Assembly (NCBI GenBank): GCA_910586445.1
Contig: CAJUHV010000086.1
Location: forward strand, 1 to 14,411
Direction of reading: 5' to 3'
Source: an uncultured Eubacterium sp.
GTDB taxonomy: Bacteria; Bacillota; Clostridia; Lachnospirales; Lachnospiraceae
DNA length: 14,411 nucleotides
Made by a program: the position numbers and the translations under genes. Below, one piece after another: positions 7,414 through 13,926 of this stretch (the first letter of the stretch is position 1; every line of letters starts with the position of its first letter). The notes under the pieces are model-generated. The model worked only from the letters and a program-made list of their open reading frames with translations, had not been told where the DNA came from and did not search any database.

Positions 7414-7422
7414 TAAATGATT

Positions 7423-8598
7423 ATGAAACGATATGCAGAAAAAGGATTCTGCACAGTGCTCCTGCTGCTGTGCATGCTGTCAGCCGCCCTATACCGCCCG
7501 GTGACTGCCAATGCGAAGGATGCTGCCGATAAAACCGTGTACGCAGCCTTTGGTGACAGCATCGCTGCCGGATATGGATTAGACGGCTACTCCCACAAAC
7601 AGACGTCCGCCCCGCCAGACAGCTATCAGGGTCTTTTAGGCAGCTTTTTACAGACAAGCTCCGCCAACTACGCTGTCAGCGGCAGCGACAGCAGTGACTG
7701 TATAAAACTGCTGAACGCAGGCACCGCGGACGCAGATTTAAAAAAAGCAGACTTAATCACGCTCTCGATCGGCTCCAATGACCTGCTGCTGCCATTTATA
7801 GAGATTGTTATGGATTATTTTGAAATCGATCCAGACAGTATAGACGCCTCTTCATCTGCAGACGGATTTGAAATGCCAAAGATCGATCTATCTGATTTTA
7901 TGCAGTATTACCAGAAATCAGAATCACTGATTGCCGAGCTGTCCGACCATCCCGTACTGCACAAGCAGGCAGCTGCATTTCCTAAAAAACTGGAAAACAT
8001 ACTGTCCATCCTGCATCAAAAGGCTCCTAATGCCGAAATCTATGTCACAAATATTTACAATCCTTTTATCGACATTCCGGTAATCGGAGCACTTGCTGAA
8101 AATTATATTTCAGAAATCAATCAGGCTTTTTCAAGCCGCTCAGAGGACTATACGCTGATCGATGTGTATACACCTTTTAGCCGGTCAGAGCTCACCAACA
8201 TACATTTTGACATGAAAAAGCCTGCCGACATCAATCTGGACCCGCATCCTTCCATAAAAGGACACAAAACAATTGCAGACTTGCTGATCTCAGCGCTGCA
8301 GAAGGCCCATGCCCCAAAGGCAGCCGCCTTACGCTCTGTCAAATCCGACAGCCGGCATAAGCTGACAGCTTCTGTAAAGCTGCCGGACGGCTGCGATGGC
8401 TACCAGATCCTGTATTCTGCTGCAAAAAAAGGCAGCTATAAGGTTCTCGCGGCCGCTTCTAAAAAAACGTATACAACAAATTCGGCAAAATTAAAGTCCG
8501 GGAAAACTTATTACATAAAAGTAAGAAGTGTCAAGACTATTAAGGGAGTCGATTATTATGGAAAGGCAGGCGCTGCAAAAAAGATACTTATAAAATAG
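7423..8598 (+). CDS. Secreted SGNH/GDSL-family hydrolase with C-terminal FN3-like domain
   Basis: A 391-residue predicted exported esterase or lipase-like protein. The N-terminus has a charged start, a Leu-rich core (about 11-24) and a likely signal peptidase site after Ala-Asn-Ala (29-31). SGNH motifs follow: block I FGDSIAAGYG with Ser46, block III SIGSND with Asn119, and a late DPHPSIKGH segment with His275. The Asp two before this His stands where DxxH is more usual, so the triad assignment is less secure. The last 90 residues (DGCDGYQILYSAAK, LKSGKTYYIKVRSVK) resemble FN3-like repeats common at the ends of exported Clostridia proteins, perhaps for wall or substrate binding. Substrate is unknown; lysophospholipase-type or carbohydrate deacetylation are options. 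It stands alone, with its own promoter. Confidence 0.88.
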   Translation: MKRYAEKGFCTVLLLLCMLSAALYRPVTANAKDAADKTVYAAFGDSIAAGYGLDGYSHKQTSAPPDSYQGLLGSFLQTSSANYAVSGSDSSDCIKLLNAGTADADLKKADLITLSIGSNDLLLPFIEIVMDYFEIDPDSIDASSSADGFEMPKIDLSDFMQYYQKSESLIAELSDHPVLHKQAAAFPKKLENILSILHQKAPNAEIYVTNIYNPFIDIPVIGALAENYISEINQAFSSRSEDYTLIDVYTPFSRSELTNIHFDMKKPADINLDPHPSIKGHKTIADLLISALQKAHAPKAAALRSVKSDSRHKLTASVKLPDGCDGYQILYSAAKKGSYKVLAAASKKTYTTNSAKLKSGKTYYIKVRSVKTIKGVDYYGKAGAAKKILIK

Positions 8599-8610
8599 GC
8601 TTCTATTTTT
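8592..8610 (+). terminator. Weak terminator at the end of the SGNH gene
   Basis: AAAATAG (8592-8598, including the stop codon) pairs with CTATTTT (8603-8609) around a four-base loop and runs into T residues. The stem is AT-rich, so the stronger palindromic repeats from 8641 may also stop transcription. Confidence 0.4.
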
Positions 8611-8640
8611 AATATATAGGGATTTTTTGATATTATGCTG

Positions 8641-8806
8641 CTAGAGCGTGTTTGAAAAATCATTCCCGCGATCCGCACTCCCCACTTAGCGGAGAATCTA
8701 TCCCAAATTTAATCAACATAGCCCGCTATGCCTCATAAATTTGGGATAAATTCTCCACCAAGTGTGAAGCACATCTCACGGAAAGCATTTTTCAAACACG
8801 CTCTAG
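8641..8806. mobile_element. Copy B: complete 166-base palindromic MITE-like element
   Basis: Both ends read CTAGAGCGTGTTTGAAAAAT when viewed inward. The two halves stay related for most of the length: an outer arm of about 55 bases with mismatches, then GGAGAAT-TATCCCAAATTT pairing well with its reverse copy, and a centre CATAGCCCGCTATG. It could fold into one long hairpin. It has no coding capacity. TA flanks both ends just outside GAGCG, which fits TA target duplication of IS630/Tc1-like elements (inference). It lies between convergent genes, where it could act as a bidirectional terminator. Confidence 0.8.
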
Positions 8807-8878
8807 AGCGTGTTTTTAAAATCATTCCCGTGAAGTATAAAGCACATCTCACGGAAAGCATTTTTCAGACACGCTCTG
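8803..8878. mobile_element. Copy C: 76-base short form of the repeat, abutting copy B
   Basis: It shares CTAG with the end of copy B. The left arm AGAGCGTGTTTTTAAAATCATTCCCGTGA faces a right arm ending TTTTTCAGACACGCTCT, giving 29-base arms and a loop of about 15 bases. Its right segment AGCACATCTCACGGAAAGCA repeats the right end of copy B, with one mismatch over about 37 bases. It looks like a copy with the middle deleted. The outer TA has become TG. Confidence 0.75.
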
Positions 8879-8974
8879 GCATTCCTCACACTCCCTTCAC
8901 GATTAAAAAAGTGTTTCCGGCGACTTTAGTAAATCTGCCAGCGTTTCATTTGTTACGGATCCCTATCTGATTAC

Positions 8975-8995
8975 GCCTGCATTTTGCATTCAGGC
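8975..8995. other. Small hairpin over the DJ-1 stop codon
   Basis: GCCTG and CAGGC pair across 11 bases, with partial pairing inside. On the minus strand it spans the stop codon of the DJ-1 gene, but no T run follows, so any terminator role is doubtful. Confidence 0.3.
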
Positions 8996-9541
8996 ACTAT
9001 ATACGATTCCTCTGCGCACCTGCTCCAATGTCTCTTCGTCTGCCAGACTCTGGATAATCGCCAGAGAAAAATCAACTGCGGTGCCCATGCCGCGGCTTGT
9101 GATCACATTGTTGTCTGTAACGGCATTTTCTTCTGTAACAACAGCGCCGGTCAGCTTGTCCTCCCAGCCTGGATGGCATGTGGCACGCCTGCCCTGCAGA
9201 ATGCCGTTTTGCCCTAAAATGCTTGGTGCAGCACAGATCGCAGCTACAAGCTTTCCTTCTTCCGCAAATTTCTTAACCGCAGCGGCAACCCCGTCATGTG
9301 CGCCCAGATTCGGCGTTCCCGGAACACCGCCCGGCAGGACTACCCCGTCAAAGGTATCTATCTGTGCCTCTTCATAAGTTGTATCTGCCATAAATGTAAT
9401 ATTATGGGAGCCGTGAACTTCCCTGCTGCCTGTAATCGATATGCCGACTACATCGATCTTTGCCCGCCGGAGCATATCCACTACTGTCAGTCCTTCAATC
9501 TCTTCACAGCCATCTGCAAAAAATACTGCAATTTTACTCAT
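8990..9541 (-). CDS. DJ-1/PfpI-family protein
   Basis: A 183-residue single-domain protein of the DJ-1/ThiJ/PfpI superfamily, complete by length. The nucleophile elbow AAICAAPSILG places the reactive cysteine at 103. Glu16 in GCEEIEG corresponds to the conserved acid that lowers the cysteine pKa in human DJ-1, and His123 in CHPGWE matches DJ-1 His126. LPGGVPG (69-75) is the usual glycine-rich turn. Proposed family roles include protein or nucleotide deglycation, glyoxalase-type activity and oxidative-stress protection; the exact reaction cannot be set from sequence. No signal peptide is seen, so it is cytoplasmic. The start has AGGAGG eight to nine bases upstream. It is a single gene, divergent from the CYTH gene and convergent with the SGNH gene. 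Confidence 0.9.
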   Translation of the reverse strand: MSKIAVFFADGCEEIEGLTVVDMLRRAKIDVVGISITGSREVHGSHNITFMADTTYEEAQIDTFDGVVLPGGVPGTPNLGAHDGVAAAVKKFAEEGKLVAAICAAPSILGQNGILQGRRATCHPGWEDKLTGAVVTEENAVTDNNVITSRGMGTAVDFSLAIIQSLADEETLEQVRRGIVYSA

Positions 9542-9633
9542 TTTTAATGCCTCCTATTTTTTCATTTTTTGTTTTTTATGCTTCATTTCTCAAATCAAGG
9601 ACATACACCTATACCCTGATCGTCTTAAAAACG

Positions 9634-9662
9634 TTGACTTTTCAGAAAAAATCCGCTATGTT
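9634..9662 (+). promoter_or_regulatory. Possible distal promoter of the CYTH gene
   Basis: TTGACT (9634-9639, five of six) and TATGTT (9657-9662, four of six) are 17 bases apart. This would give a leader of about 115 bases. It is weaker at the -10 than the proximal site. Confidence 0.4.
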
Positions 9663-9705
9663 TATTAGAGTTTTAATATAAAAACCTTTGTACCATCGTA
9701 ATATA

Positions 9706-9733
9706 TTTACATTGAAATTTTATTACATAGAAT
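9706..9733 (+). promoter_or_regulatory. Likely proximal promoter of the CYTH gene
   Basis: TTTACA (9706-9711) and TAGAAT (9728-9733) each match five of six consensus bases with a 16-base spacer. The predicted start of transcription is about 45 bases before the CYTH start codon. Confidence 0.55.
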
Positions 9734-9783
9734 ATTTTTACGTAAAAGTTTTTCTGATAGAAAACAGAAGGGAGCACAACCTT

Positions 9784-10314
9784 ATGGAAATCGAACGCAA
9801 GTTTATACCCAAATACCTTCCCGATCATCTGGAAGACTATTCATACCACGAAATCGAGCAGGGCTATTTATGCACCAATCCGACTATACGCATCCGAAAA
9901 ATGGATGATTCTTATTTTCTTACGTATAAAGGCAGCGGCATGATGGCCCATGAAGAGCATGAAATGCCGCTTACGCAGGAGGCCTACCTGCATCTGCGCA
10001 CAAAAACAGACGGCATGCTCATTACAAAACGAAGATACCTGATTCCGTTTCAAGCGAAAGACGCTGCCTCTGCACCAGCTCCTGCACATACACAAGTCCC
10101 TTCGGCTGCCTCATATACAATCGAACTGGATCTATTTCGTGAGGCATTGGACGGCATTACGCTGGCGGAGGTGGAATTTTCTTCGATCGAAGAGGCTGAG
10201 TCGTTTATTCCGCCGGATTGGTTCGGTGAAGACGTAACCTATGACGGCCGGTATCATAACAGTGCCATGAGCAGAGGATCGTTAACCGGCCCCTCTGAAC
10301 ATGAAAACACCTGA
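9784..10314 (+). CDS. CYTH-domain protein (putative triphosphate-binding hydrolase or cyclase)
   Basis: A 176-residue CYTH protein, of the tunnel-fold superfamily that includes class IV adenylate cyclases, thiamine triphosphatase and inorganic triphosphatases. The defining ExExK is present at the N-terminus: Glu2, Glu4, Lys6 in MEIERKF. Further charged strand motifs are RIRK (36-39), LTYKG (46-50), ITKRRY (80-85), IELDLF (113-118) and LAEVEF (127-132). An Ala/Pro-rich stretch (91-110) interrupts the region between two strands. I chose ATG 9784 because GGGAG lies nine bases upstream and ExExK then falls at the terminus; a longer reading from 9688 would add an AT-rich stretch with no family likeness. 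Simple triphosphatase activity is more likely than cyclic AMP synthesis, but this is inference. It ends six bases before the convergent DUF1653 gene. Confidence 0.88.
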   Translation: MEIERKFIPKYLPDHLEDYSYHEIEQGYLCTNPTIRIRKMDDSYFLTYKGSGMMAHEEHEMPLTQEAYLHLRTKTDGMLITKRRYLIPFQAKDAASAPAPAHTQVPSAASYTIELDLFREALDGITLAEVEFSSIEEAESFIPPDWFGEDVTYDGRYHNSAMSRGSLTGPSEHENT

Positions 10315-10315
10315 C

Positions 10316-10329
10316 CGGTTTTAAAACCG
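10316..10329. other. Perfect 14-base palindrome at a convergent gene junction
   Basis: CGGTTTTAAAACCG is self-complementary and spans the six-base gap and the stop codon of the minus-strand gene. An upstream AACCGG could also pair with its CCGGTT to give a looser stem. It may contribute to termination in both directions, but there is no classical T-tailed stem. Confidence 0.35.
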
Positions 10330-11130
10330 CAGCCTTTTGATCTCATATTTTTGTCTTGTCAGAATAATGTTTCTCAGCTGTCTGAAACGGTCATTCAGCT
10401 CGCCTTCTGGTATGACGACATCCAAAACTACGGCAATATCATCAATGAGCCGGTCAGTGATATCATCCTGTATCTCATTGAGCACCTGAAATTTTTCTTC
10501 ATAAGTATCTGCCTCTAAAAACTTTAACAGACACGGATTTGCACGGAGCTCATCTGTAGCACTTTCGTGTCTTTCCGGCTTGCGGAACAGCCCTCTGCGC
10601 TGTTCCCTCTCTTCAATCTGCCTGCGGCGGCGTTCATAATAATAAGAATCCGCACCTGCCGCCTCAGACGGCTCCTGGCGCAGCCCCCGCCTTGATTCCG
10701 CCGGACTCTGCGTACGCGGGCGCTGCTCCCACCCGGGCGAAACGGCTGCCTGCGGTACCGGCTGCATATCCTGCAAAGAGCTGCCGGATCTGTCATCCCT
10801 GCTTTGAATAGCGCTGCCATCCGGCTGCTTATTAAATTCGTTTCGTAGATCCGCACTATTTCCCTGCGCCTGCCTTATACGATTTTCCAGGCTCTTTGTC
10901 TTTTCCATTTTTTCAAACAGATACTGCTGTGCTGCCTGCGGATATTTACTGCCGTCTACCTCACTTAAAAATTGGGCCACGGGACTCGCAAATACGCTAA
11001 AATCAGCGAACATCGCCTGATACACCACCAGCTGTTCCCCGGTCTCGGCATGAATGGCAGTTGTCACCACCTGATACAGCTCGTTCGTAAAATGCCTATA
11101 TAAATCTCCGGGTCTCGGTATTCTATCCAT
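10321..11130 (-). CDS. DUF1653-domain protein with a disordered middle
   Basis: A 269-residue protein of unknown function. Residues 5-58 (RPGDLYRHFTNELYQVV, HAETGEQLVVYQAMF) look like the small DUF1653 domain, which is usually found alone in proteins under about 100 residues. Residues 75-195 are rich in Arg, Gln, Ser, Pro and Glu and look disordered. The last 75 residues (ANPCLLKFLEADTYEEKFQVLNEI and onward, here only described in part) are regular and probably helical, with an acidic DDIAVVLDVVIPEGEL region. There is no signal peptide or membrane segment. The start at 11130 has AAGGAAG and AAGG upstream. The gene is transcribed alone or from the far side of the subtilisin terminator. Function cannot be assigned; the DUF1653 call is from memory of the family. 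Confidence 0.78.
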   Translation of the reverse strand: MDRIPRPGDLYRHFTNELYQVVTTAIHAETGEQLVVYQAMFADFSVFASPVAQFLSEVDGSKYPQAAQQYLFEKMEKTKSLENRIRQAQGNSADLRNEFNKQPDGSAIQSRDDRSGSSLQDMQPVPQAAVSPGWEQRPRTQSPAESRRGLRQEPSEAAGADSYYYERRRRQIEEREQRRGLFRKPERHESATDELRANPCLLKFLEADTYEEKFQVLNEIQDDITDRLIDDIAVVLDVVIPEGELNDRFRQLRNIILTRQKYEIKRLRF

Positions 11131-11205
11131 ATGCCTTACTTCCTTTTTCTTTTATTCTGCTTTTGGGACATATTTTATACACAAAAGATAATATTTTAAT
11201 ATAAT

Positions 11206-11235
11206 TTAAGAGTGGAAAAAACTTTCCACCCTTAA
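11206..11235 (-). terminator. Rho-independent terminator after the subtilisin gene
   Basis: TTAAGAGTGGAAA and TTTCCACCCTTAA pair at 12 of 13 positions around a four-base loop, about 120 bases past the subtilisin stop. The flanks are A/T-rich on both sides, so it may work in either direction. It also separates that gene from the DUF1653 gene. Confidence 0.7.
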
Positions 11236-11357
11236 AATTTACATTCCATATTCTATTATAGTCATTTTTACTTGAGTTCACAAGTGATAAATATACAGAA
11301 GATAAATATTTTTCCCTGCATCTGTTTCCGCCTGCAGAAACCCTGATGATTTTTTGA

Positions 11358-13514
11358 TCAGGCTGCTTTTAAAATGTTAATCGTACAGGTCTTTTTCAGC
11401 TTTGTCCCGTCTTTCGTGACTGCGGTAATTTTTACCTTCTTGCCCACACCTGCTTTTTTTACAGTAACCTGTCCGTCAGATGTCACAGAAGCGTACTTTG
11501 TATTGCTGGACTTCCATTTTACATCTGCATTTGTCACATTGGACGGGGATACGGTAGCCTTTAACTTCAGCGTGCTGCCATAACGCACATTCGCCGTAGT
11601 CTTATTAAGCTTTAATCCGGCTGCGCGGACAACCACTCTGGACAGATCTAAAATACCGCCTGTTACGCATGCATTTTCAACTGTATCTACGCTTCTGGTA
11701 CACTTCATTAACAGGCTGCGTATGCTCTTTGCATCCAGAGACGGATTCGCCGCACGCAGAACAGCAATTCCTGCCGCAGCCATCGGGCTGGCCATAGAAG
11801 ACCCTGACATAAGGTCACATTTTTCAAACTGCGAGGTATCCGGGTCTGCGACCGATATTGCAATATTATCAAAATAATAGGTTATCGGCTTTAAGCTCTT
11901 TGTGCTTACTCCGATCAGCGCCAGATAAGTTTTTCCGCCGGACGTCACAAACCGGGAATCCTTCGGGCTGCTGACTTTTTCTACTGTCCTCCATACCGGC
12001 ACCCCGTCGCCGTCACTTTCTGCAAGCAGACAGCTGATATAATACGTCCTGCCCGTATCCAGATTCATATTAGTGACATCCAAATATATAAATCCTGCCT
12101 GCTCCTGATTGTTTTGGTCTAAAACCGTGCCGCCCGTCGTCTCTTTTGCAAAATTCGACTTTTTACTGTATTTTACCGTGTATTTAATGCTCCCGTTTGA
12201 ATACTCCATAAATCCGACCTGCGGCTCATAACTAAGGCTTACCGTATAGTCTGTCTTTATCCCGCCAAGATCCGCAGCTGTATACAGTCCATTGATATCA
12301 TCAATCGTATTGTAATATGCTGTCATCCGCTCACGCTTATCTGTCTCCCAAAACTGCGGCAGAAACTTTGCCTCCTGCACAGTAGAAAGTATATTGGAAC
12401 CCGGAGCAAATAAATCCACCTGCGTATTGCCATAATCAGAAAAATAAACCCTCTGGTCATGCTCATCGCTGGCTCCGACAATGACTACATATTTGCTTTT
12501 AAGGTCATAAGGCGTCTGGCGCATAGGCTCGGCTACCGCATCCCAGTTCGTAGCATCATTGCCCGCTGCAAACACGGTCAGCGCGCCGTAGCTGCCGATC
12601 TTATCAATCAGCGTATTTAACACAGCCCCCATATCTCGCCCGCCGCCCCAGGAACAGTTTACCGCCGCGATCGGAACTCCCAGCTGCTGCGCTTTTACGA
12701 CATATTCAAATGCGCTGACTGCACTGGCTGTATCAAATGTTTCCTGCTCATCTTTTACCACTTTCAGCGCCATAATTCTGGCATTGCTTATACCAGTTAT
12801 CCCGATCGAATTGTCCGACTGCGCCGCAACGATCCCTGCACAATGCGTTCCGTGTCCGTTTGTATCCATAGGATCTGCATCGTTATTCGCAAAATCATAG
12901 CCGTAGGTCCCCTTGAGTCCTTTTGACTGATAAGGATTTACCCACATAGAATCCTTAATATCTTCGTTGGTGTAATCAACCCCCGTATCAATCAAGGCCA
13001 CAACCGGCTGCGAAACCGATGACACGCTGATCTTTGACCGGTTGATACCCTGGCTGGGCACCGGAATGCTGCCAAGGCCGTCCAGATACCACTGATAATC
13101 CGACAACGGATCTTTGCCTGCCTCACACAAATGCGCAATACTGTTCGGTGCAACAGCATCCACATAATACTTCTGCGCTGCAATCTCCATTAATTCCTCT
13201 GTAGAATATGTATCCGAGCTGATTAGTGCCACATAATCCTTAATCTGATCAGACTGCCCGTCCTGCGCTGCCCCAAAATCCCAGCATTCCTCAATCTGTA
13301 TCCGGCTGTCAAAGCTCGCCGTCCCTTCTCTGGTAAGAGCCGCCGCCTGCGTCGTCGTCATAGATACAAGCGCCTCGCCCTTTACATAGGTACCTTCTTC
13401 CAGCTGCGGAACCTCCACCTCATGCTCATCTGCACGAACGGAATCCGGCGTCATCCATGTCATAACTCCAATAACTGCGGCCAGCGATGCCGCAATCAAT
13501 CTCTTTTTTTTCAT
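11358..13514 (-). CDS. Secreted subtilisin-family (S8) serine protease with insert and Big_2 domain
   Basis: A 718-residue exported protease. A signal peptide (MKKKRLIAASLAAVIG core) probably ends after Ala28, followed by a propeptide-like region to about 160. The S8 catalytic set is complete: Asp176 in ALIDTGVD, His221 in GHGTHCAG, oxyanion Asn319 in FAAGND and Ser573 in GSSMASP. Between Asn319 and Ser573 there are about 254 residues, against about 66 in subtilisin. The extra stretch (about 381-566) ends in YYFDNIAISVADPD and resembles a beta-sandwich or jelly-roll domain. Residues about 634-716 form a Big_2 Ig-like domain (LKLNKTTANVRYGSTLKLKA), common in surface proteins. No sortase motif or transmembrane anchor is seen. 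The start has GGAGA six bases upstream. A repeat element ends about 85 bases upstream. The substrate is unknown. Confidence 0.95.
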   Translation of the reverse strand: MKKKRLIAASLAAVIGVMTWMTPDSVRADEHEVEVPQLEEGTYVKGEALVSMTTTQAAALTREGTASFDSRIQIEECWDFGAAQDGQSDQIKDYVALISSDTYSTEELMEIAAQKYYVDAVAPNSIAHLCEAGKDPLSDYQWYLDGLGSIPVPSQGINRSKISVSSVSQPVVALIDTGVDYTNEDIKDSMWVNPYQSKGLKGTYGYDFANNDADPMDTNGHGTHCAGIVAAQSDNSIGITGISNARIMALKVVKDEQETFDTASAVSAFEYVVKAQQLGVPIAAVNCSWGGGRDMGAVLNTLIDKIGSYGALTVFAAGNDATNWDAVAEPMRQTPYDLKSKYVVIVGASDEHDQRVYFSDYGNTQVDLFAPGSNILSTVQEAKFLPQFWETDKRERMTAYYNTIDDINGLYTAADLGGIKTDYTVSLSYEPQVGFMEYSNGSIKYTVKYSKKSNFAKETTGGTVLDQNNQEQAGFIYLDVTNMNLDTGRTYYISCLLAESDGDGVPVWRTVEKVSSPKDSRFVTSGGKTYLALIGVSTKSLKPITYYFDNIAISVADPDTSQFEKCDLMSGSSMASPMAAAGIAVLRAANPSLDAKSIRSLLMKCTRSVDTVENACVTGGILDLSRVVVRAAGLKLNKTTANVRYGSTLKLKATVSPSNVTNADVKWKSSNTKYASVTSDGQVTVKKAGVGKKVKITAVTKDGTKLKKTCTINILKAA

Positions 13515-13560
13515 CGCCTATCTCCTGTTTCCCTTTTTAAAGAATTGTCGCCAAATGATC

Positions 13561-13577
13561 AATCATATTTTATGATT
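13561..13577. promoter_or_regulatory. Inverted repeat upstream of the subtilisin gene
   Basis: AATCAT and ATGATT face each other across five bases, about 50 bases before the start codon. The size and position fit an operator or a TA-rich promoter part. No regulator gene is nearby. Confidence 0.35.
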
Positions 13578-13599
13578 TATTCTGCAGCGGACTCTTTTT

Positions 13600-13833
13600 C
13601 TAGAGCGTGTCTTAAAACTGCCTTCTGTCAACTGTACCCACAGAACATGATATGCATCACAGCTTGTGGAAAATCTGTCCCGAATGAGGGAGGCGTACCC
13701 ACAGGGCATGATATAGCGGGCCGCGCTGACCGAATAAGGGGCAAATATACCGCATCATCTTGGACATCAGCAGTCCAGGAGGCTTGAATTGGGGCGTTCA
13801 GATGGCAGAAATGATTTTTCAAACTCGCTCTAA
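13600..13833. mobile_element. Copy D: about 232-base diverged MITE-like element upstream of the subtilisin gene
   Basis: The left end reads CTAGAGCGTGTCTTAAAACT and the right end, reversed, TAGAGCGAGTTTGAAAAATC. The right 45 bases (GGGGCG-GGCAG-AATGATTTTTCAAA) match copy A. Unlike copies B and C, the interior is not one palindrome. It carries a 20-base direct repeat, GTACCCACAGAACATGATAT (13634-13653) and GTACCCACAGGGCATGATAT (13695-13714), with related CCGAAT-AGGG stretches after each. The stretch ATACCGCA is shared with the left edge of the window. No coding capacity is seen. TA flanks both ends, as in copies A and B. Confidence 0.75.
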
Positions 13834-13926
13834 TATATAATATTCGTAAAAAGTATAACAAATTTTTGGATATTAAGAAAATTTAATCCAAAATTCACAT
13901 TTTTCACATCTGATTACAGATTTTAA

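Larger units (their letters stand above)
8599..8989. other. 391-base region between convergent SGNH and DJ-1 genes
   Basis: No gene is supported here. It contains a weak terminator, then two abutting copies of the dispersed palindromic repeat (8641-8878). About 110 bases follow in which I see no clear signal beyond the small hairpin at the DJ-1 stop. Confidence 0.7.
13515..13926. other. 412-base region between the subtilisin and phosphatase genes
   Basis: No gene is supported. Next to the subtilisin start is its leader and an AT-rich inverted repeat (13561-13577). Copy D of the dispersed repeat fills 13600-13833. The last 90 bases, after the phosphatase stop, are AT-rich with a short ATCTG-ATTA-CAGAT stem (13908-13921) but no convincing terminator. 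The subtilisin promoter must lie in 13515-13600 or inside the repeat; the best pair seen (TTGATC, 17 bases, TAAAAA) is weak. Confidence 0.65.

Noticed and set aside
8641..8878. CRISPR-like array
   Set aside because: The repeated segments are inverted arms of palindromes, not equally spaced direct repeats with unique spacers.
8728..8970. Open frame of about 80 codons between the SGNH and DJ-1 genes
   Set aside because: It is read through the palindromic repeats, has no ribosome site and no recognisable protein pattern.
9688..9783. Extended N-terminus for the CYTH protein
   Set aside because: The added stretch is AT-rich, covers the best promoter, and the ATG at 9784 has a good ribosome site with ExExK at the terminus.
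13422..13861. Open frames on both strands upstream of the subtilisin gene
   Set aside because: They run through repeat copy D or antisense to the subtilisin signal peptide and show no family likeness or start signals.
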